A stretch of 60,212 nt of DNA from Gammaproteobacteria bacterium (GCA_003247835.1 QJYB01000060.1:1-60212); one strand, 5' to 3'. Positions 18,730 to 26,819 are shown, counted from the first letter of the stretch. Made by a program: numbers and translations. The notes: a model not told the origin generated them from the letters alone.

Positions 18730-18875
18730 CTGTCCGTCCTTTGCGAGTGGGTGCGCGATCACGGGCGCTCAAGGCAAACCCGACGCCAGTCATGGACCCG
18801 GCTCTCTGGGTGCGAGGGCGTGTGTCCGGGTGGGTGCCGCGGGTATGTTAGTTGCCGGAGTTTCGACTGACCAGG
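18730..18875. other. algC-coaBC spacer without dut
   Basis: A 146-base spacer between coaBC and algC, both on the minus strand. In many relatives dut (dUTPase) occupies this position. No reading frame with dUTPase motifs (such as GxIDxxYxGE) or any remnant of one is visible. The only element noted is AAAGGA serving algC. Confidence 0.5.
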
Positions 18876-20162
18876 CTAATGTGCCACGTTTTCGGGGTTG
18901 GTGTGCGCTAACTGGCGCACAAATAGGGCGGCCAGCCGATCGATGATCTCGCTGGCCAGTGACGCCTTGCTCTGCTTCTCGAGCGTGAGCTCTCCCTCCG
19001 CCCAGATCAGGGTGACGGCATTGCTGTCTGAGCCGAATCCGATGTCCGTACGGGAGACGTCGTTGACGATGATGGCGTCCAGCCCTTTCCTGGTGAGCTT
19101 GGCCCGGGCGTGCTTCATGGCGTCGTGGGTTTCTGCGGCAAAGCCCACCACGATGGGACGCCGGGGGAGCGCCGCGACGCTGGCGACGATGTCAGGATTC
19201 TCCACCAGATCTAGGTGCAACCCGACGTCGCCCGCATCGCTCTTCTTGATCTTACGATCAGCCGCCGTCTTCGGCCGATAGTCCGCGACGGCGGCGACAG
19301 CGATGAACAGATCACAGTCTCCTGCCGCCTCCAGACAGGCCGCGTGCATGTCTCTCGCCGATTCCACCGGAATCAGCGCAGCACCCGCAGGCACCGGTTC
19401 GGAAACGGGCCCACTGATCAGCGTCACCCGCGCACCGGCGGCAATGGCGGCTGCCGCGATGGCGTAGCCCTGCTTACCGGAGCTGTGGTTGCTGATATAG
19501 CGCACCGGGTCGATGGCTTCCCGGGTCGGCCCGGCGGTGATCACCACGTGCCGGCCGCTGAGCGATCCGCCGGGTGGCGTGGTCACCGCTCGCAGCTCAC
19601 TCAGTCCGGGGGGGACCTCGAAGAGCCCGACCACGGCTTCCAGCAGACTCTCGGGCTCGGTCATCCGTCCGGGCCCCACCTCGCCACAGGCCTGATCGCC
19701 GGACTCCGGCCCGATAACGGCGATACCATCGGCCACCAGCGTAGCCAGATTGCGTCGGGTTGGCGCGGCTTCCCACATGACCTGGTTCATTGCCGGTGCG
19801 ACGGCGATAGGAGCCCGGGTCGCGAGGCATACGGCGCCAAGCAGGTCGTCAGCGAGCCCGCCGGCGATCCGCGCGAGCCGGTCGGCGGTGGCAGGCGCGA
19901 TCAGAACCAGCTCTGCCCAGCGGGCGAGCTCGATATGGCCCATCTGCGCCTCCGCGGCAGGATCCCATAAATCGTTACGCACAGGCCGGCCGGAAACCGC
20001 CTGTAGAGTGGTCGCGGTCACGAACCGGGCGGCATTCGCAGTCATCACCACGATCACATCCGCGCCGGCTTGACGCAGAAGTCGTACGAGCTGCGGCGTT
20101 TTGTACGCTGCGATGCCGCCGCTGATCCCGACTAGGATGCGCCTGTTCTGAAGCTGGATCAT
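18876..20162 (-). CDS. coaBC: bifunctional phosphopantothenoylcysteine decarboxylase/synthase
   Basis: Two consecutive coenzyme A steps in one 428-residue protein: CoaB joins cysteine to phosphopantothenate and CoaC, a flavoprotein, decarboxylates the product. The CoaC half has ILVGISGGIAAYKTP, the active-site His in MGHIELARWA, and PAMNQVMW. The CoaB half has VITAGPTREAIDPVRYISN, SSGKQGYAIA, the DYRPKTAADRKIKK segment and VGFAAET. The start is the ATG at 20162. Its start codon is only 14 bases from that of divergent radC, so its promoter must lie inside radC. Confidence 0.96.
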   Translation of the reverse strand: MIQLQNRRILVGISGGIAAYKTPQLVRLLRQAGADVIVVMTANAARFVTATTLQAVSGRPVRNDLWDPAAEAQMGHIELARWAELVLIAPATADRLARIAGGLADDLLGAVCLATRAPIAVAPAMNQVMWEAAPTRRNLATLVADGIAVIGPESGDQACGEVGPGRMTEPESLLEAVVGLFEVPPGLSELRAVTTPPGGSLSGRHVVITAGPTREAIDPVRYISNHSSGKQGYAIAAAAIAAGARVTLISGPVSEPVPAGAALIPVESARDMHAACLEAAGDCDLFIAVAAVADYRPKTAADRKIKKSDAGDVGLHLDLVENPDIVASVAALPRRPIVVGFAAETHDAMKHARAKLTRKGLDAIIVNDVSRTDIGFGSDSNAVTLIWAEGELTLEKQSKASLASEIIDRLAALFVRQLAHTNPENVAH

Positions 20163-20176
20163 CGTCGGACTATAGC

Positions 20177-20854
20177 ATGGCAAAGGACTCACACCGTCCG
20201 GCGAACGGCGCAGCGCCTGCCGTCACTCTGGTCGCCAATCGCCTGCTTCAGCAGGGCCCGGACGGGCTCGGTGACCACGAACTCCTGGCGCTCTGGCTGT
20301 CTCTCTCCGACGCCGGGCGGGCGGCTGAGCTGCTCGACCGGCTCGGTGCGCTGGACGGGCTGCCGGCTGCCCGACTGCTCGAGGAACCCGGTCTCGGACG
20401 TGGCCGCGTGGCCAGATTGCAGGCGGCAGCGGCGTTGCTGGAGCGGTGGGCTCTGGCGCGGCTCCGCGCAGAAGCGCCGCTGCTCTCCTGCACGACTTCC
20501 GTACGGCGTTTTCTCCGCTGGAAGCTGTCCCGCCTGCCACGGGAAGTCTTCGCCTGCCTCTTTCTTGACAATCGCCACCGGCTGATCCGCTACGAAGTAC
20601 TTTTTCTGGGTACCGTGGATCGGGCGTCCGTCCACCCCCGGGAGGTGCTCCGGCGCGCGCTGGAGCTCAACGCGGCCGCGCTCATACTCGCCCACAACCA
20701 TCCCTCCGGGATTGCGGAGCCGAGTGCCAGCGATCTGTCGCTGACCCGTGATCTGGGTGAGCTGCTGAAGCAGATCGACGTCCGGCTGCTCGATCATCTG
20801 ATCGTCGGGCGCGGCGCCGAGGTGTCGTTCGCGGAGCGGGGTCTGCTGAATTGA
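20177..20854 (+). CDS. radC: RadC family JAB-domain protein
   Basis: A 225-residue RadC-type protein. The N-terminal helix-hairpin-helix-like part (LLEEPGLGRGRVARLQAA) precedes the JAMM metalloprotease-like motif HNHPSGIAEPSASD, with the upstream glutamate in the RHRLIRYEVLFLGTVD region. The name came from a radiation-sensitive E. coli allele later traced to recG, and the true role is uncertain. The usual opening MxIxxWPxxERPREK is replaced by a divergent N-terminus. It is divergent from coaBC and ends 90 bases before rpmB. Confidence 0.9.
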   Translation: MAKDSHRPANGAAPAVTLVANRLLQQGPDGLGDHELLALWLSLSDAGRAAELLDRLGALDGLPAARLLEEPGLGRGRVARLQAAAALLERWALARLRAEAPLLSCTTSVRRFLRWKLSRLPREVFACLFLDNRHRLIRYEVLFLGTVDRASVHPREVLRRALELNAAALILAHNHPSGIAEPSASDLSLTRDLGELLKQIDVRLLDHLIVGRGAEVSFAERGLLN

Positions 20855-20884
20855 AGCGGGTTGCGCGTGGCCGCGGGCGGGTTC

Positions 20885-20913
20885 TTGCCTGGCCGAAGGG
20901 GCTCTGGTATAAA
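20885..20913 (+). promoter_or_regulatory. sigma-70 promoter for rpmB-rpmG
   Basis: TTGCCT (20885-20890) and TATAAA (20908-20913) are separated by exactly 17 bases, a strong consensus match. Predicted transcription starts near 20920, about 25 bases before the rpmB start. It lies just after the radC stop. Confidence 0.75.
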
Positions 20914-20944
20914 CGCGCCTCATTTTTTCAGGGGTAGCCTTGCC

Positions 20945-21181
20945 ATGGCGCAGGTATGTCAGGTAACCGGCAAGCGTCCGATGACGGGCAACAACGTCAG
21001 CCACGCGCAGAACAAGACCCGGCGGCGCTTTTCGCCGAATCTGCACTCTCACCGGTTCTGGGTAGAAAGCGAGAACCGGTTCGTGCGTCTGCGGGTCTCC
21101 TCCAAAGGCATGCGGATCATCGACAAGGTCGGGATCGATGCTGTGCTCGCGGACATCCGCAAACGTGGCGAGAAAGTCTGA
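20945..21181 (+). CDS. rpmB: 50S ribosomal protein L28
   Basis: A 78-residue ribosomal protein, the same length as E. coli L28. It starts [20 protein letters not shown] and continues with [11 protein letters not shown] and [12 protein letters not shown], all conserved. The ATG at 20945 is chosen over in-frame codons upstream because it gives the family N-terminus and lies downstream of the promoter. It forms an operon with rpmG, 28 bases downstream. Confidence 0.97.
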   Translation: MAQVCQVTGKRPMTGNNVSHAQNKTRRRFSPNLHSHRFWVESENRFVRLRVSSKGMRIIDKVGIDAVLADIRKRGEKV

Positions 21182-21209
21182 ATCCAGACCGTAACCTGAG
21201 GAAGAAGCG

Positions 21210-21365
21210 ATGCGAGACAAGATCAAGCTGGTATCCAGTGCGGGCACGGGGCACTACTACACGACCGACAAGAACAAGCGGAACACGCCCGACAAGCTGC
21301 AGATGAAGAAGTACGATCCGGTCATCCGCAAGCACGTGCTCTACACCGAGTCCAAAATCAAATAA
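21210..21365 (+). CDS. rpmG: 50S ribosomal protein L33
   Basis: A 51-residue ribosomal protein read from the ATG at 21210: [19 protein letters not shown], with [20 protein letters not shown] following. It lacks the CxxC pairs of zinc-binding paralogues, so it is the zinc-independent form typical of gammaproteobacteria. GAGGAAGAAG gives a strong ribosome binding site just upstream. A hairpin at 21408-21428 follows. Confidence 0.97.
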   Translation: MRDKIKLVSSAGTGHYYTTDKNKRNTPDKLQMKKYDPVIRKHVLYTESKIK

Positions 21366-21407
21366 GCGCCTGGATCCTGCGCAGCGGGATCCTGGTGATC
21401 CGAACGG

Positions 21408-21428
21408 AACGCGCCTTCGTGGCGCGTT
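21408..21428 (+). terminator. hairpin terminator after rpmG
   Basis: AACGCGCC and GGCGCGTT form a perfect 8-bp stem around a TTCGT loop, followed by a T-rich run (TCGTGTTTC). It sits 42 bases after the rpmG stop and 22 bases before the mutM start, which fits an intrinsic terminator for rpmBG. Confidence 0.7.
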
Positions 21429-21450
21429 TCGTGTTTCTGGGAGTGTTCCC

Positions 21451-22290
21451 TTGCCCGAACTGCCTGAAGTGGAAACCACCCGCAAAGGCGTGGCGTCGCT
21501 GCTCACCTCGCGCCGGCTGGAGGCGGTGGACGTCAGGGAATCCAGACTCCGCTGGCCGGTGACGCTGCCGGCAGAACTCCCGGGCCAGGTGCTTCTCGGG
21601 TTGGACCGGCGTGCGAAGTACCTGCTGTTCCGATTTCAGCGGGGTACCCTCATACTGCACCTGGGTATGTCAGGTAGTCTGCGTGTCCTGCCGGCAGAAG
21701 CGCCCTATCTCAAGCACGACCATGTGATATTTCACTTCGAGGGCGGCCGCACCCTGCGATTCCACGATCCGCGCCGTTTCGGCAGCCTCCACTGGCAGGC
21801 AGGCGAGCCGGTCGCAGCCGGGGAGCACTGGCTGCTCGCACACCTGGGGCCGGAGCCGTTCGACCCGGCTTTCGATGGTCGTTATCTCAAAAGTCGGGCC
21901 CGGGGCCGCCGGGTGGCGGTGAAGAACTTCCTCATGGACAGCCGCATCGTCGTCGGCGTGGGCAACATCTACGCCAACGAAGCGCTGTTTCTGGCCGGCG
22001 TCCGGCCGTCCCTGCCGGCCGGCAGGGTGTCACGCGCCGGCTACGACGTACTCGCCGGGAAAATCCGGGAGGTGCTGGGTGCGGCCATCGACATGGGCGG
22101 GACCACACTCAGGGATTTCGTGAATCAGGACGGCAACCCCGGCTATTTCAAGCAGGTGCTCAATGTCTATGACCGGGCGGGGCAAGCCTGCCGGGTGTGC
22201 GGCGAGACGTTGAAAGGCCTGCGTCTGGGTGGCCGAGCCACGGTTTTCTGTCCAAAATGCCAAAAAGCTCAGGGTTTTAGACGGGCATAG
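21451..22290 (+). CDS. mutM: formamidopyrimidine-DNA glycosylase
   Basis: Removes 8-oxoguanine and Fapy lesions and nicks the strand by lyase chemistry; 279 aa. The catalytic N-terminal proline requires that MPELPEVET be the exact start, so initiation is at the TTG at 21451, with GGGAG upstream. It also has the conserved Lys in RRAKYLLF, GVGNIYANEALF, and a C-terminal zinc finger (CRVCGETLKG, then ATVFCPKCQ). It follows the rpmBG terminator and so may have its own promoter or depend on read-through. Confidence 0.97.
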   Translation: MPELPEVETTRKGVASLLTSRRLEAVDVRESRLRWPVTLPAELPGQVLLGLDRRAKYLLFRFQRGTLILHLGMSGSLRVLPAEAPYLKHDHVIFHFEGGRTLRFHDPRRFGSLHWQAGEPVAAGEHWLLAHLGPEPFDPAFDGRYLKSRARGRRVAVKNFLMDSRIVVGVGNIYANEALFLAGVRPSLPAGRVSRAGYDVLAGKIREVLGAAIDMGGTTLRDFVNQDGNPGYFKQVLNVYDRAGQACRVCGETLKGLRLGGRATVFCPKCQKAQGFRRA

Positions 22291-22407
22291 TGATACAGTG
22301 CCGCAAAGCCTGGCAGCCCCATGTTGGAGCCGTCGGGTGCCGGGTCAGGCGCCAGGTCGGCGCCGGAATCGAGCGTGATCTGGTACGGAGAAAAGGAAAT
22401 CGTAGTG

Positions 22408-22743
22408 ATGAAACGCATGTATCGGATGGCCGCCACGGCCGTACTGGCGCTCGGCGTCACGCTGTCGGCACCGTCTCAGGCCGCCAGTGGTACCTATCGC
22501 AGCGCCGAGACCGGGCCGCGCTGGGAAGACCAGACCATGGATGCACTGGTCGCTCGACCGATGGGCATCGTCGGCACTGGACTGGGTGCAGTAATCTGGA
22601 CGGTCAGCCTGCCGTTCTCCCTGCTGGGCGGCAATGCGGGTGAGGCTGCCGACAAGCTCGTCGGCGGTCCGGCAAGAGAAACCTTTGCCCGTTGCCTGGG
22701 ATGCCGCTCCGGCCGTAGTCAGGCAAACGTCGCGACCCAGTAA
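22408..22743 (+). CDS. small exported conserved protein
   Basis: A 111-residue protein with a signal peptide: KRMYRM, then the core AATAVLALGVTLSA and a cut after SQA. The mature part contains DALVARPMGIVGTGLGAVIW and a hydrophobic segment VIWTVSLPFSLLGG, followed by ARETFARCLGCRSGR. One transmembrane or membrane-associated helix is likely, with two cysteines near the C-terminus. AAAAGGAAA precedes the ATG at 22408. Similar small proteins sit beside mutM in pseudomonads, from memory only. Function unknown. Confidence 0.7.
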   Translation: MKRMYRMAATAVLALGVTLSAPSQAASGTYRSAETGPRWEDQTMDALVARPMGIVGTGLGAVIWTVSLPFSLLGGNAGEAADKLVGGPARETFARCLGCRSGRSQANVATQ

Positions 22744-22753
22744 ATCCGGTAAG

Positions 22754-22831
22754 GCTCGGGCTACGAAGTCTTGTAGGCCGCTCGCGCTACGAAGTCTTGT
22801 AGGCCGCTCGGGCTACGAAGTCTTGTAGGCC
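22754..22831. repeat. three tandem 26-bp repeats overlapping the coaD 3' end
   Basis: Three head-to-tail 26-bp units at 22754-22779, 22780-22805 and 22806-22831. The second differs at one base (C for G at its sixth position). Each contains CTACGAAGTCTTGTAG, which can fold into a small hairpin, and the unit junctions hold GTAGGCCGCTCGGGCTAC, a GTAG-headed imperfect palindrome. The third unit includes the last coaD codons and its stop, so the gene's 3' end is copied twice more downstream. The spacer lies between the convergent small exported gene and coaD. Confidence 0.9.
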
Positions 22832-23286
22832 GCCACCACCGCCGGGTGCACGAACTGCGAAATGTCGCCACCCAGGGCGGCGATTTCGCGCACCAACGTT
22901 GACGAGATGAACGAGCACTCCTTGGTGGTGGGCAGGAACACGTACTCGATCTCCGGGTCCAGTGACTGGTTCATCTCCGCCATCTGAAACTCGTAGTCGA
23001 AGTCCGTGACCGTGCGCAGACCGCGCAGGATGAACTTGGTGTTGCGGCTGTTCACGTAGTCCACGAGCAGGGTATTGAATCCCTCCACGCTGACTCGGTC
23101 ACCATATTCGGCCAGCACCTCGCGACACAGGGCAATCCGGTCCGCGAGATCCACACTCGGGTTTTTCTGCGCGGAAGTGCCGATAGCCAGAATGACCCGG
23201 TCGAACAGCGACAGGGCGCGAGAAATCAGATCGGTGTGTCCGTTGGTAATCGGGTTGAAGGAACCCGGATAGACCACGACTTTCAT
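22813..23286 (-). CDS. coaD: phosphopantetheine adenylyltransferase
   Basis: Fourth step in coenzyme A synthesis, adenylating 4'-phosphopantetheine; 157 aa. The nucleotidyltransferase motif PGSFNPITNGHTD at the N-terminus carries TNGH, and RGLRTVTDFDYEFQMA and FISSTLVREIA complete the active site. The start is the ATG at 23286, where homology begins; upstream sequence in frame is not conserved. The last codons (AYKTS) and stop fall in the third copy of a 26-bp tandem repeat. It follows rsmD, a common pairing. Confidence 0.97.
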   Translation of the reverse strand: MKVVVYPGSFNPITNGHTDLISRALSLFDRVILAIGTSAQKNPSVDLADRIALCREVLAEYGDRVSVEGFNTLLVDYVNSRNTKFILRGLRTVTDFDYEFQMAEMNQSLDPEIEYVFLPTTKECSFISSTLVREIAALGGDISQFVHPAVVAAYKTS

Positions 23287-23374
23287 CAGACCCACAGCCC
23301 CCCGTTGTTCACCGTGTGTTCCCCTCAGGCGCCGGGATGGTATCGAGGCCCGGGAGGAGTGGCAAGCAAACTGG

Positions 23375-23917
23375 TCATTCCCCCGCCACCAGCAGCGTGT
23401 ACTGGCAGTCCCCAGCCGTTCCGTGCTTGACCACCCGGCCGGTCGTCGGCAGCGCGTCACGGCGGGACTGCTCCACATAAATGACGCCGTCTTCCGTCAG
23501 ATGCCGGTTCAGCAGGTCCGGCAGCAGGCTCGCCGCGCGGGCGTCACCGAACGGTGGATCGAAGAAAACGATGTCGTAGCGGCTGCTGTCCGCGTTGACG
23601 AAACGGAAGGCGGGGGAATTCACGACCCGGGCCGCGGCACCGAGCAGTGTCACGTTGGCGCGGATCGCTGCGGCGGATCTGCGATCCCGCTCCACGAAGG
23701 TAGCCACGGCGGCACCCCGGGACAGCGCCTCGAAGCCGAGCGCCCCGCTGCCCGCAAAGAGGTCCAGGCAGCGGGCACCGTCGATGCGGGGAGCGAGCCA
23801 GTTGAACAGGGTCTCGCGAACCCGGCCGAGCGTCGGACGCAATCCTGCCCGATCCGGAAACTTCAGCTTCCGACCCTTCCATTGACCGCCGATAATGCGA
23901 ACTTCATTGTTGGCCAC
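23375..23917 (-). CDS. rsmD: 16S rRNA (guanine(966)-N(2))-methyltransferase RsmD
   Basis: SAM-dependent methyltransferase of 16S rRNA G966; about 180 aa. VRIIGGQWKGRKLKF and LRPTLGRVRETLFNWL are diagnostic, LDLFAGSGALGFEALSRG binds SAM, and FFDPPFG is the catalytic DPPF motif. The start is uncertain: a GTG at 23917 gives a short N-terminus like most homologues, while an ATG at 23968 would add 17 residues. Divergent from ftsY (GTG at 23980), as in E. coli. coaD follows 88 bases downstream. Confidence 0.93.
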   Translation of the reverse strand: MANNEVRIIGGQWKGRKLKFPDRAGLRPTLGRVRETLFNWLAPRIDGARCLDLFAGSGALGFEALSRGAAVATFVERDRRSAAAIRANVTLLGAAARVVNSPAFRFVNADSSRYDIVFFDPPFGDARAASLLPDLLNRHLTEDGVIYVEQSRRDALPTTGRVVKHGTAGDCQYTLLVAGE

Positions 23918-23979
23918 CCGCGGAGCGTACACGAGCCCTGCTCGACCACGCACGCTGCGGCACTGCATACGGGAATCAG

Positions 23980-24981
23980 GTGAGCGAAGCAGACAACGAC
24001 AGCCGTTCGAAGTCACAGGGCAGGGGATTCTGGGGGCGACTGAAGTCGGGCCTCGGCAAGACCCGCACCCAGCTGACCCAGGGCATGGGCAATCTGATAC
24101 TCGGCGAGAAGGAGATCGACGAGGCGTCGCTCGACGAGCTGGAAACGGCCCTGCTCATGGCCGACGTCGGCATGGATACGACCCGGGAGATCATGACGCA
24201 GCTCACGGCCCGGGTTCGCCGCCGGGAACTGAACGATACCCGGGCGCTGTACGAGGCACTGGCGACGCTTCTCGAAGAGGTGCTCATACCCTTTGCCAGG
24301 CCGTTCGAGATTCCGGACGACGTACGCCCATTTGTCATTTTCTTCGTGGGCGTCAACGGTGTGGGCAAGACCACGACGATCGGCAAGCTGGCCCGTCAGT
24401 TCAAGGCCGCCGGGCTGTCCGTCGTGCTTGCGGCAGGGGACACGTTCCGTGCAGCCGCTGTCGAGCAGCTGACCAGCTGGGGTGAGCGCGAAGACATTCC
24501 GGTGATCGCCCAGGGCCAGGGTGCCGACAGCGCGTCGGTGGTCTACGATGCCGTCCAGTCCGCACGCTCGCGGGGCATCGACGTGGTGCTCGCGGATACG
24601 GCCGGGCGGCTGCAGGCCAAGACCAATCTCATGGAGGAACTGAAGAAGGTCCAGCGGGTGATCGGCCGTCTGCAGGAAGGTGCTCCGCACGAGGTGCTGC
24701 TGGTTCTGGATGCAGGGGTGGGACAGAACGCGTTGAGCCAGGTACGCGAGTTCGATGCCGCGGTCGGAGTGACTGGGCTGGTGCTGACCAAACTCGACGG
24801 CACCGCGAAGGCGGGCGTGATCTTCGCCATCGTCCGCAGTCTCAAAGACAGCGGCCGGTGTATTCCCGTCTACTATATCGGCGTTGGCGAAGGCGCGGAT
24901 GATCTTCGGCCCTTCGAGCCCGGCGACTTTGTCGCCGCGCTGCTGCCGGATACGGAAAACGGTGCGGACAGCGGACAGTAG
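23980..24981 (+). CDS. ftsY: signal recognition particle receptor FtsY
   Basis: SRP receptor GTPase that delivers ribosomes making membrane proteins to the translocon; 333 aa. The NG domain is complete: helical N domain (DELETALLMADVGMDTT), P-loop GVNGVGKTTTIGKLA, AAGDTFRAAAVEQL, DTAGRLQ and TKLDGTAK. The acidic N-terminal A domain of enteric FtsY is reduced to about 15 residues with a basic GFWGRLKSGLGKTR helix, the probable membrane-targeting part. The start is a GTG. Common LDAxTGQNA and KGG are replaced by LDAGVGQNA and KAG. It heads ftsY-ftsE-ftsX-rpoH. Confidence 0.96.
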   Translation: MSEADNDSRSKSQGRGFWGRLKSGLGKTRTQLTQGMGNLILGEKEIDEASLDELETALLMADVGMDTTREIMTQLTARVRRRELNDTRALYEALATLLEEVLIPFARPFEIPDDVRPFVIFFVGVNGVGKTTTIGKLARQFKAAGLSVVLAAGDTFRAAAVEQLTSWGEREDIPVIAQGQGADSASVVYDAVQSARSRGIDVVLADTAGRLQAKTNLMEELKKVQRVIGRLQEGAPHEVLLVLDAGVGQNALSQVREFDAAVGVTGLVLTKLDGTAKAGVIFAIVRSLKDSGRCIPVYYIGVGEGADDLRPFEPGDFVAALLPDTENGADSGQ

Positions 24982-25029
24982 CGCGTCCTGACAGGCGTGT
25001 GAACGTGTAGCAATCTCTCAGGACGACGG

Positions 25030-25740
25030 ATGGCGCAGATCGAGTTTCATGGTGTGACGAAGCGTTTCGACAGTGGTCAGGAAGCGCTGGTCAACGTCGA
25101 TGTGTCCTTTGCGGAAGGTTCCATGGCTTTTCTCACCGGGCACTCGGGCGCGGGTAAAAGCACCTTCCTGAAGCTGCTTCTGTGTCTGGACCAGCCGTCC
25201 CGGGGCCAGATACTGGTCAACGGTGTCAACGTGACGAGAATGAACGGCCGCCGCCTTGCCCACTACCGGCAGCATCTCGGCGCGGTGTTTCAGGATCACC
25301 ATCTACTCGGTCACCGCAGTGTTTTCGACAACGTCTCGCTGCCGCTGCGTATCACCGGTATGAAGGAGAAGGACATCGCCCGCAGGGTCAGAGCTGCACT
25401 GTCGCGGGTCGGTCTGCTCGAGAAGGAGCGGCTGTATCCCCGCTATCTTTCCACCGGCGAGCAGCAGCGGGTAGGTATTGCCAGGGCCGTGGTCAACCGG
25501 CCGAAGATCCTGCTGGCGGACGAACCCACCGGCAACCTGGACCCGGAGCTTTCGCGCGACATCATGAAGCTCTTCGAACAGTTCAATCAGGTGGGCACGA
25601 CGGTGATCGTGGCATCTCACGACCGCGATCTGATCGAGTCCATGGGCCTTCGCATCATCGAGCTGGATCAGGGGGCGGTAATCAGGGATGGGGTGAACAC
25701 GCGACTCGATCCTCCGGTGCGTGAGGACGCTGATGGCTGA
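25030..25740 (+). CDS. ftsE: cell division ATP-binding protein FtsE
   Basis: ABC ATPase (236 aa) that with FtsX controls septal peptidoglycan amidases through the division site. Walker A GHSGAGKST, Q-loop VFQDH, signature LSTGEQQRVGIARA, Walker B ILLADEPTGNLD and the switch His in ASHD are all present. The signature reads STGEQQ instead of the common SGGEQQ. It lies 48 bases after ftsY and overlaps ftsX by 8 bases. Confidence 0.96.
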   Translation: MAQIEFHGVTKRFDSGQEALVNVDVSFAEGSMAFLTGHSGAGKSTFLKLLLCLDQPSRGQILVNGVNVTRMNGRRLAHYRQHLGAVFQDHHLLGHRSVFDNVSLPLRITGMKEKDIARRVRAALSRVGLLEKERLYPRYLSTGEQQRVGIARAVVNRPKILLADEPTGNLDPELSRDIMKLFEQFNQVGTTVIVASHDRDLIESMGLRIIELDQGAVIRDGVNTRLDPPVREDADG

Positions 25741-26719
25741 AGCAACCGAGCAGCACGCGGGCACGAGGCGACGCTCCGGGGATCCCTGGCCGCCGGTCAG
25801 AACAGGTGTCGGCGCCTGGTGGCGGGATCATCTGCGTATCGCCCGGGAGACGGTGCACTTCGTCAGCGCCCGGCTGGGTACCAGCCTGCTGGTCTGGCTG
25901 CTCGTCGGTATCGCCCTGGCCCTGCCGGCGGGCCTCTATCTGATCGAGCGGAACCTGTCCGGTATGACGGCGGCCTGGGAGGGTCGCCCGGGTCTGACAG
26001 CGTATTTCGAGCTCGGAGCGAATGAGCAGCAGATCCGCGCGGTGGTGGACGTGCTCGAAAAGGATCGAGCGGTGGCGGATGTCAGCGTCACCAGCCCGGA
26101 TCAGGCTCTGGCCGAGTTCCGGCGCTATACGGATCTGGCCGACGCTCTGGATCTGCTCGAGAGCAATCCGCTGCCGGCGTCGCTGAAAGCCACACTGGCA
26201 CCGGGTGTGGAAACCGCCGTGCTCGACCCCCTGCTGGACCGGGTAGGGAGCCTGCCCGGGGTGGCCGAGGTGGTGCTCGAAAAAACCTGGCTCGAGCGAG
26301 TCTCCGACATTTCCTCGGTGGTCAGCCGGCTCGGCGTCATCCTCGGCCTGCTGTTCGGAACGGGGGCGCTGCTGGTCACCGCCACCTCGGTACGCCTCGC
26401 CATCGAAGCCCGGCTCGAGGAGCTGAAGGTGCTCAAGCTCATCGGTGCAACGGAGCGCCAGATGCGGCGACCGTTCCTGTACTTCGGCGCGTTCTACGGG
26501 CTGGGTGGCGGGCTGCTGGCCGCCATGCTGATCAGCCTTTGTCTGTTGATCGTGGAGGCGCCATTAAGCAACCTGCTTGGCAGCTACGATCAGGAGCTGC
26601 ATCTGGCCGGTTTCGATGCAGTGTTTCTCGGCGGCCTGCTGACGATCGGCGCCCTGCTCGGCGTGCTAGGCGCGCTGGTGGCGGCGCGACAGCGCATCAA
26701 TGATCTGGAAATTCTTTGA
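25733..26719 (+). CDS. ftsX: cell division protein FtsX
   Basis: Membrane partner of FtsE; 328 aa. A cytoplasmic N-terminal region, TM1 (LLVWLLVGIALALPAGLYLI), a periplasmic domain of about 110 residues, then three more helices (LGVILGLLFGTGALLVTATS, FYGLGGGLLAAMLISLCLLI, VFLGGLLTIGALLGVLGALV) make the standard four-helix layout. The ATG at 25733 has GAGG 7-10 bases upstream and overlaps the ftsE stop; a GTG at 25721 is also possible. rpoH follows 148 bases later with its own leader. Confidence 0.94.
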   Translation: MAEATEQHAGTRRRSGDPWPPVRTGVGAWWRDHLRIARETVHFVSARLGTSLLVWLLVGIALALPAGLYLIERNLSGMTAAWEGRPGLTAYFELGANEQQIRAVVDVLEKDRAVADVSVTSPDQALAEFRRYTDLADALDLLESNPLPASLKATLAPGVETAVLDPLLDRVGSLPGVAEVVLEKTWLERVSDISSVVSRLGVILGLLFGTGALLVTATSVRLAIEARLEELKVLKLIGATERQMRRPFLYFGAFYGLGGGLLAAMLISLCLLIVEAPLSNLLGSYDQELHLAGFDAVFLGGLLTIGALLGVLGALVAARQRINDLEIL

Positions 26720-26791
26720 TTTCAATCAGTTAGACGTGTTGCGCGGCGCGCTTACCCGGTGTTGGCGGGCTGCTCGTGAGGGTTCTACAAA

Positions 26792-26819
26792 GGAACGAAA
26801 TTCCCGGTTAGCAGTCCTA
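26792..26819 (+). promoter_or_regulatory. possible extracytoplasmic-sigma promoter of rpoH
   Basis: GGAACG (26792-26797) and GTCCTA (26814-26819) are 16 bases apart. This resembles the RpoE-type pattern GGAACTT, 15-17 bases, GTCTAA/TCTGA. Transcription would start near 26826, about 42 bases before the rpoH ATG. E. coli rpoH also has an RpoE-dependent promoter. No good sigma-70 pair was found in the same spacer. Confidence 0.4.

Noticed and set aside
22754-22831. CRISPR array
   Set aside because: The three copies are directly adjacent without spacers, and no cas genes are present; it is a plain tandem repeat.
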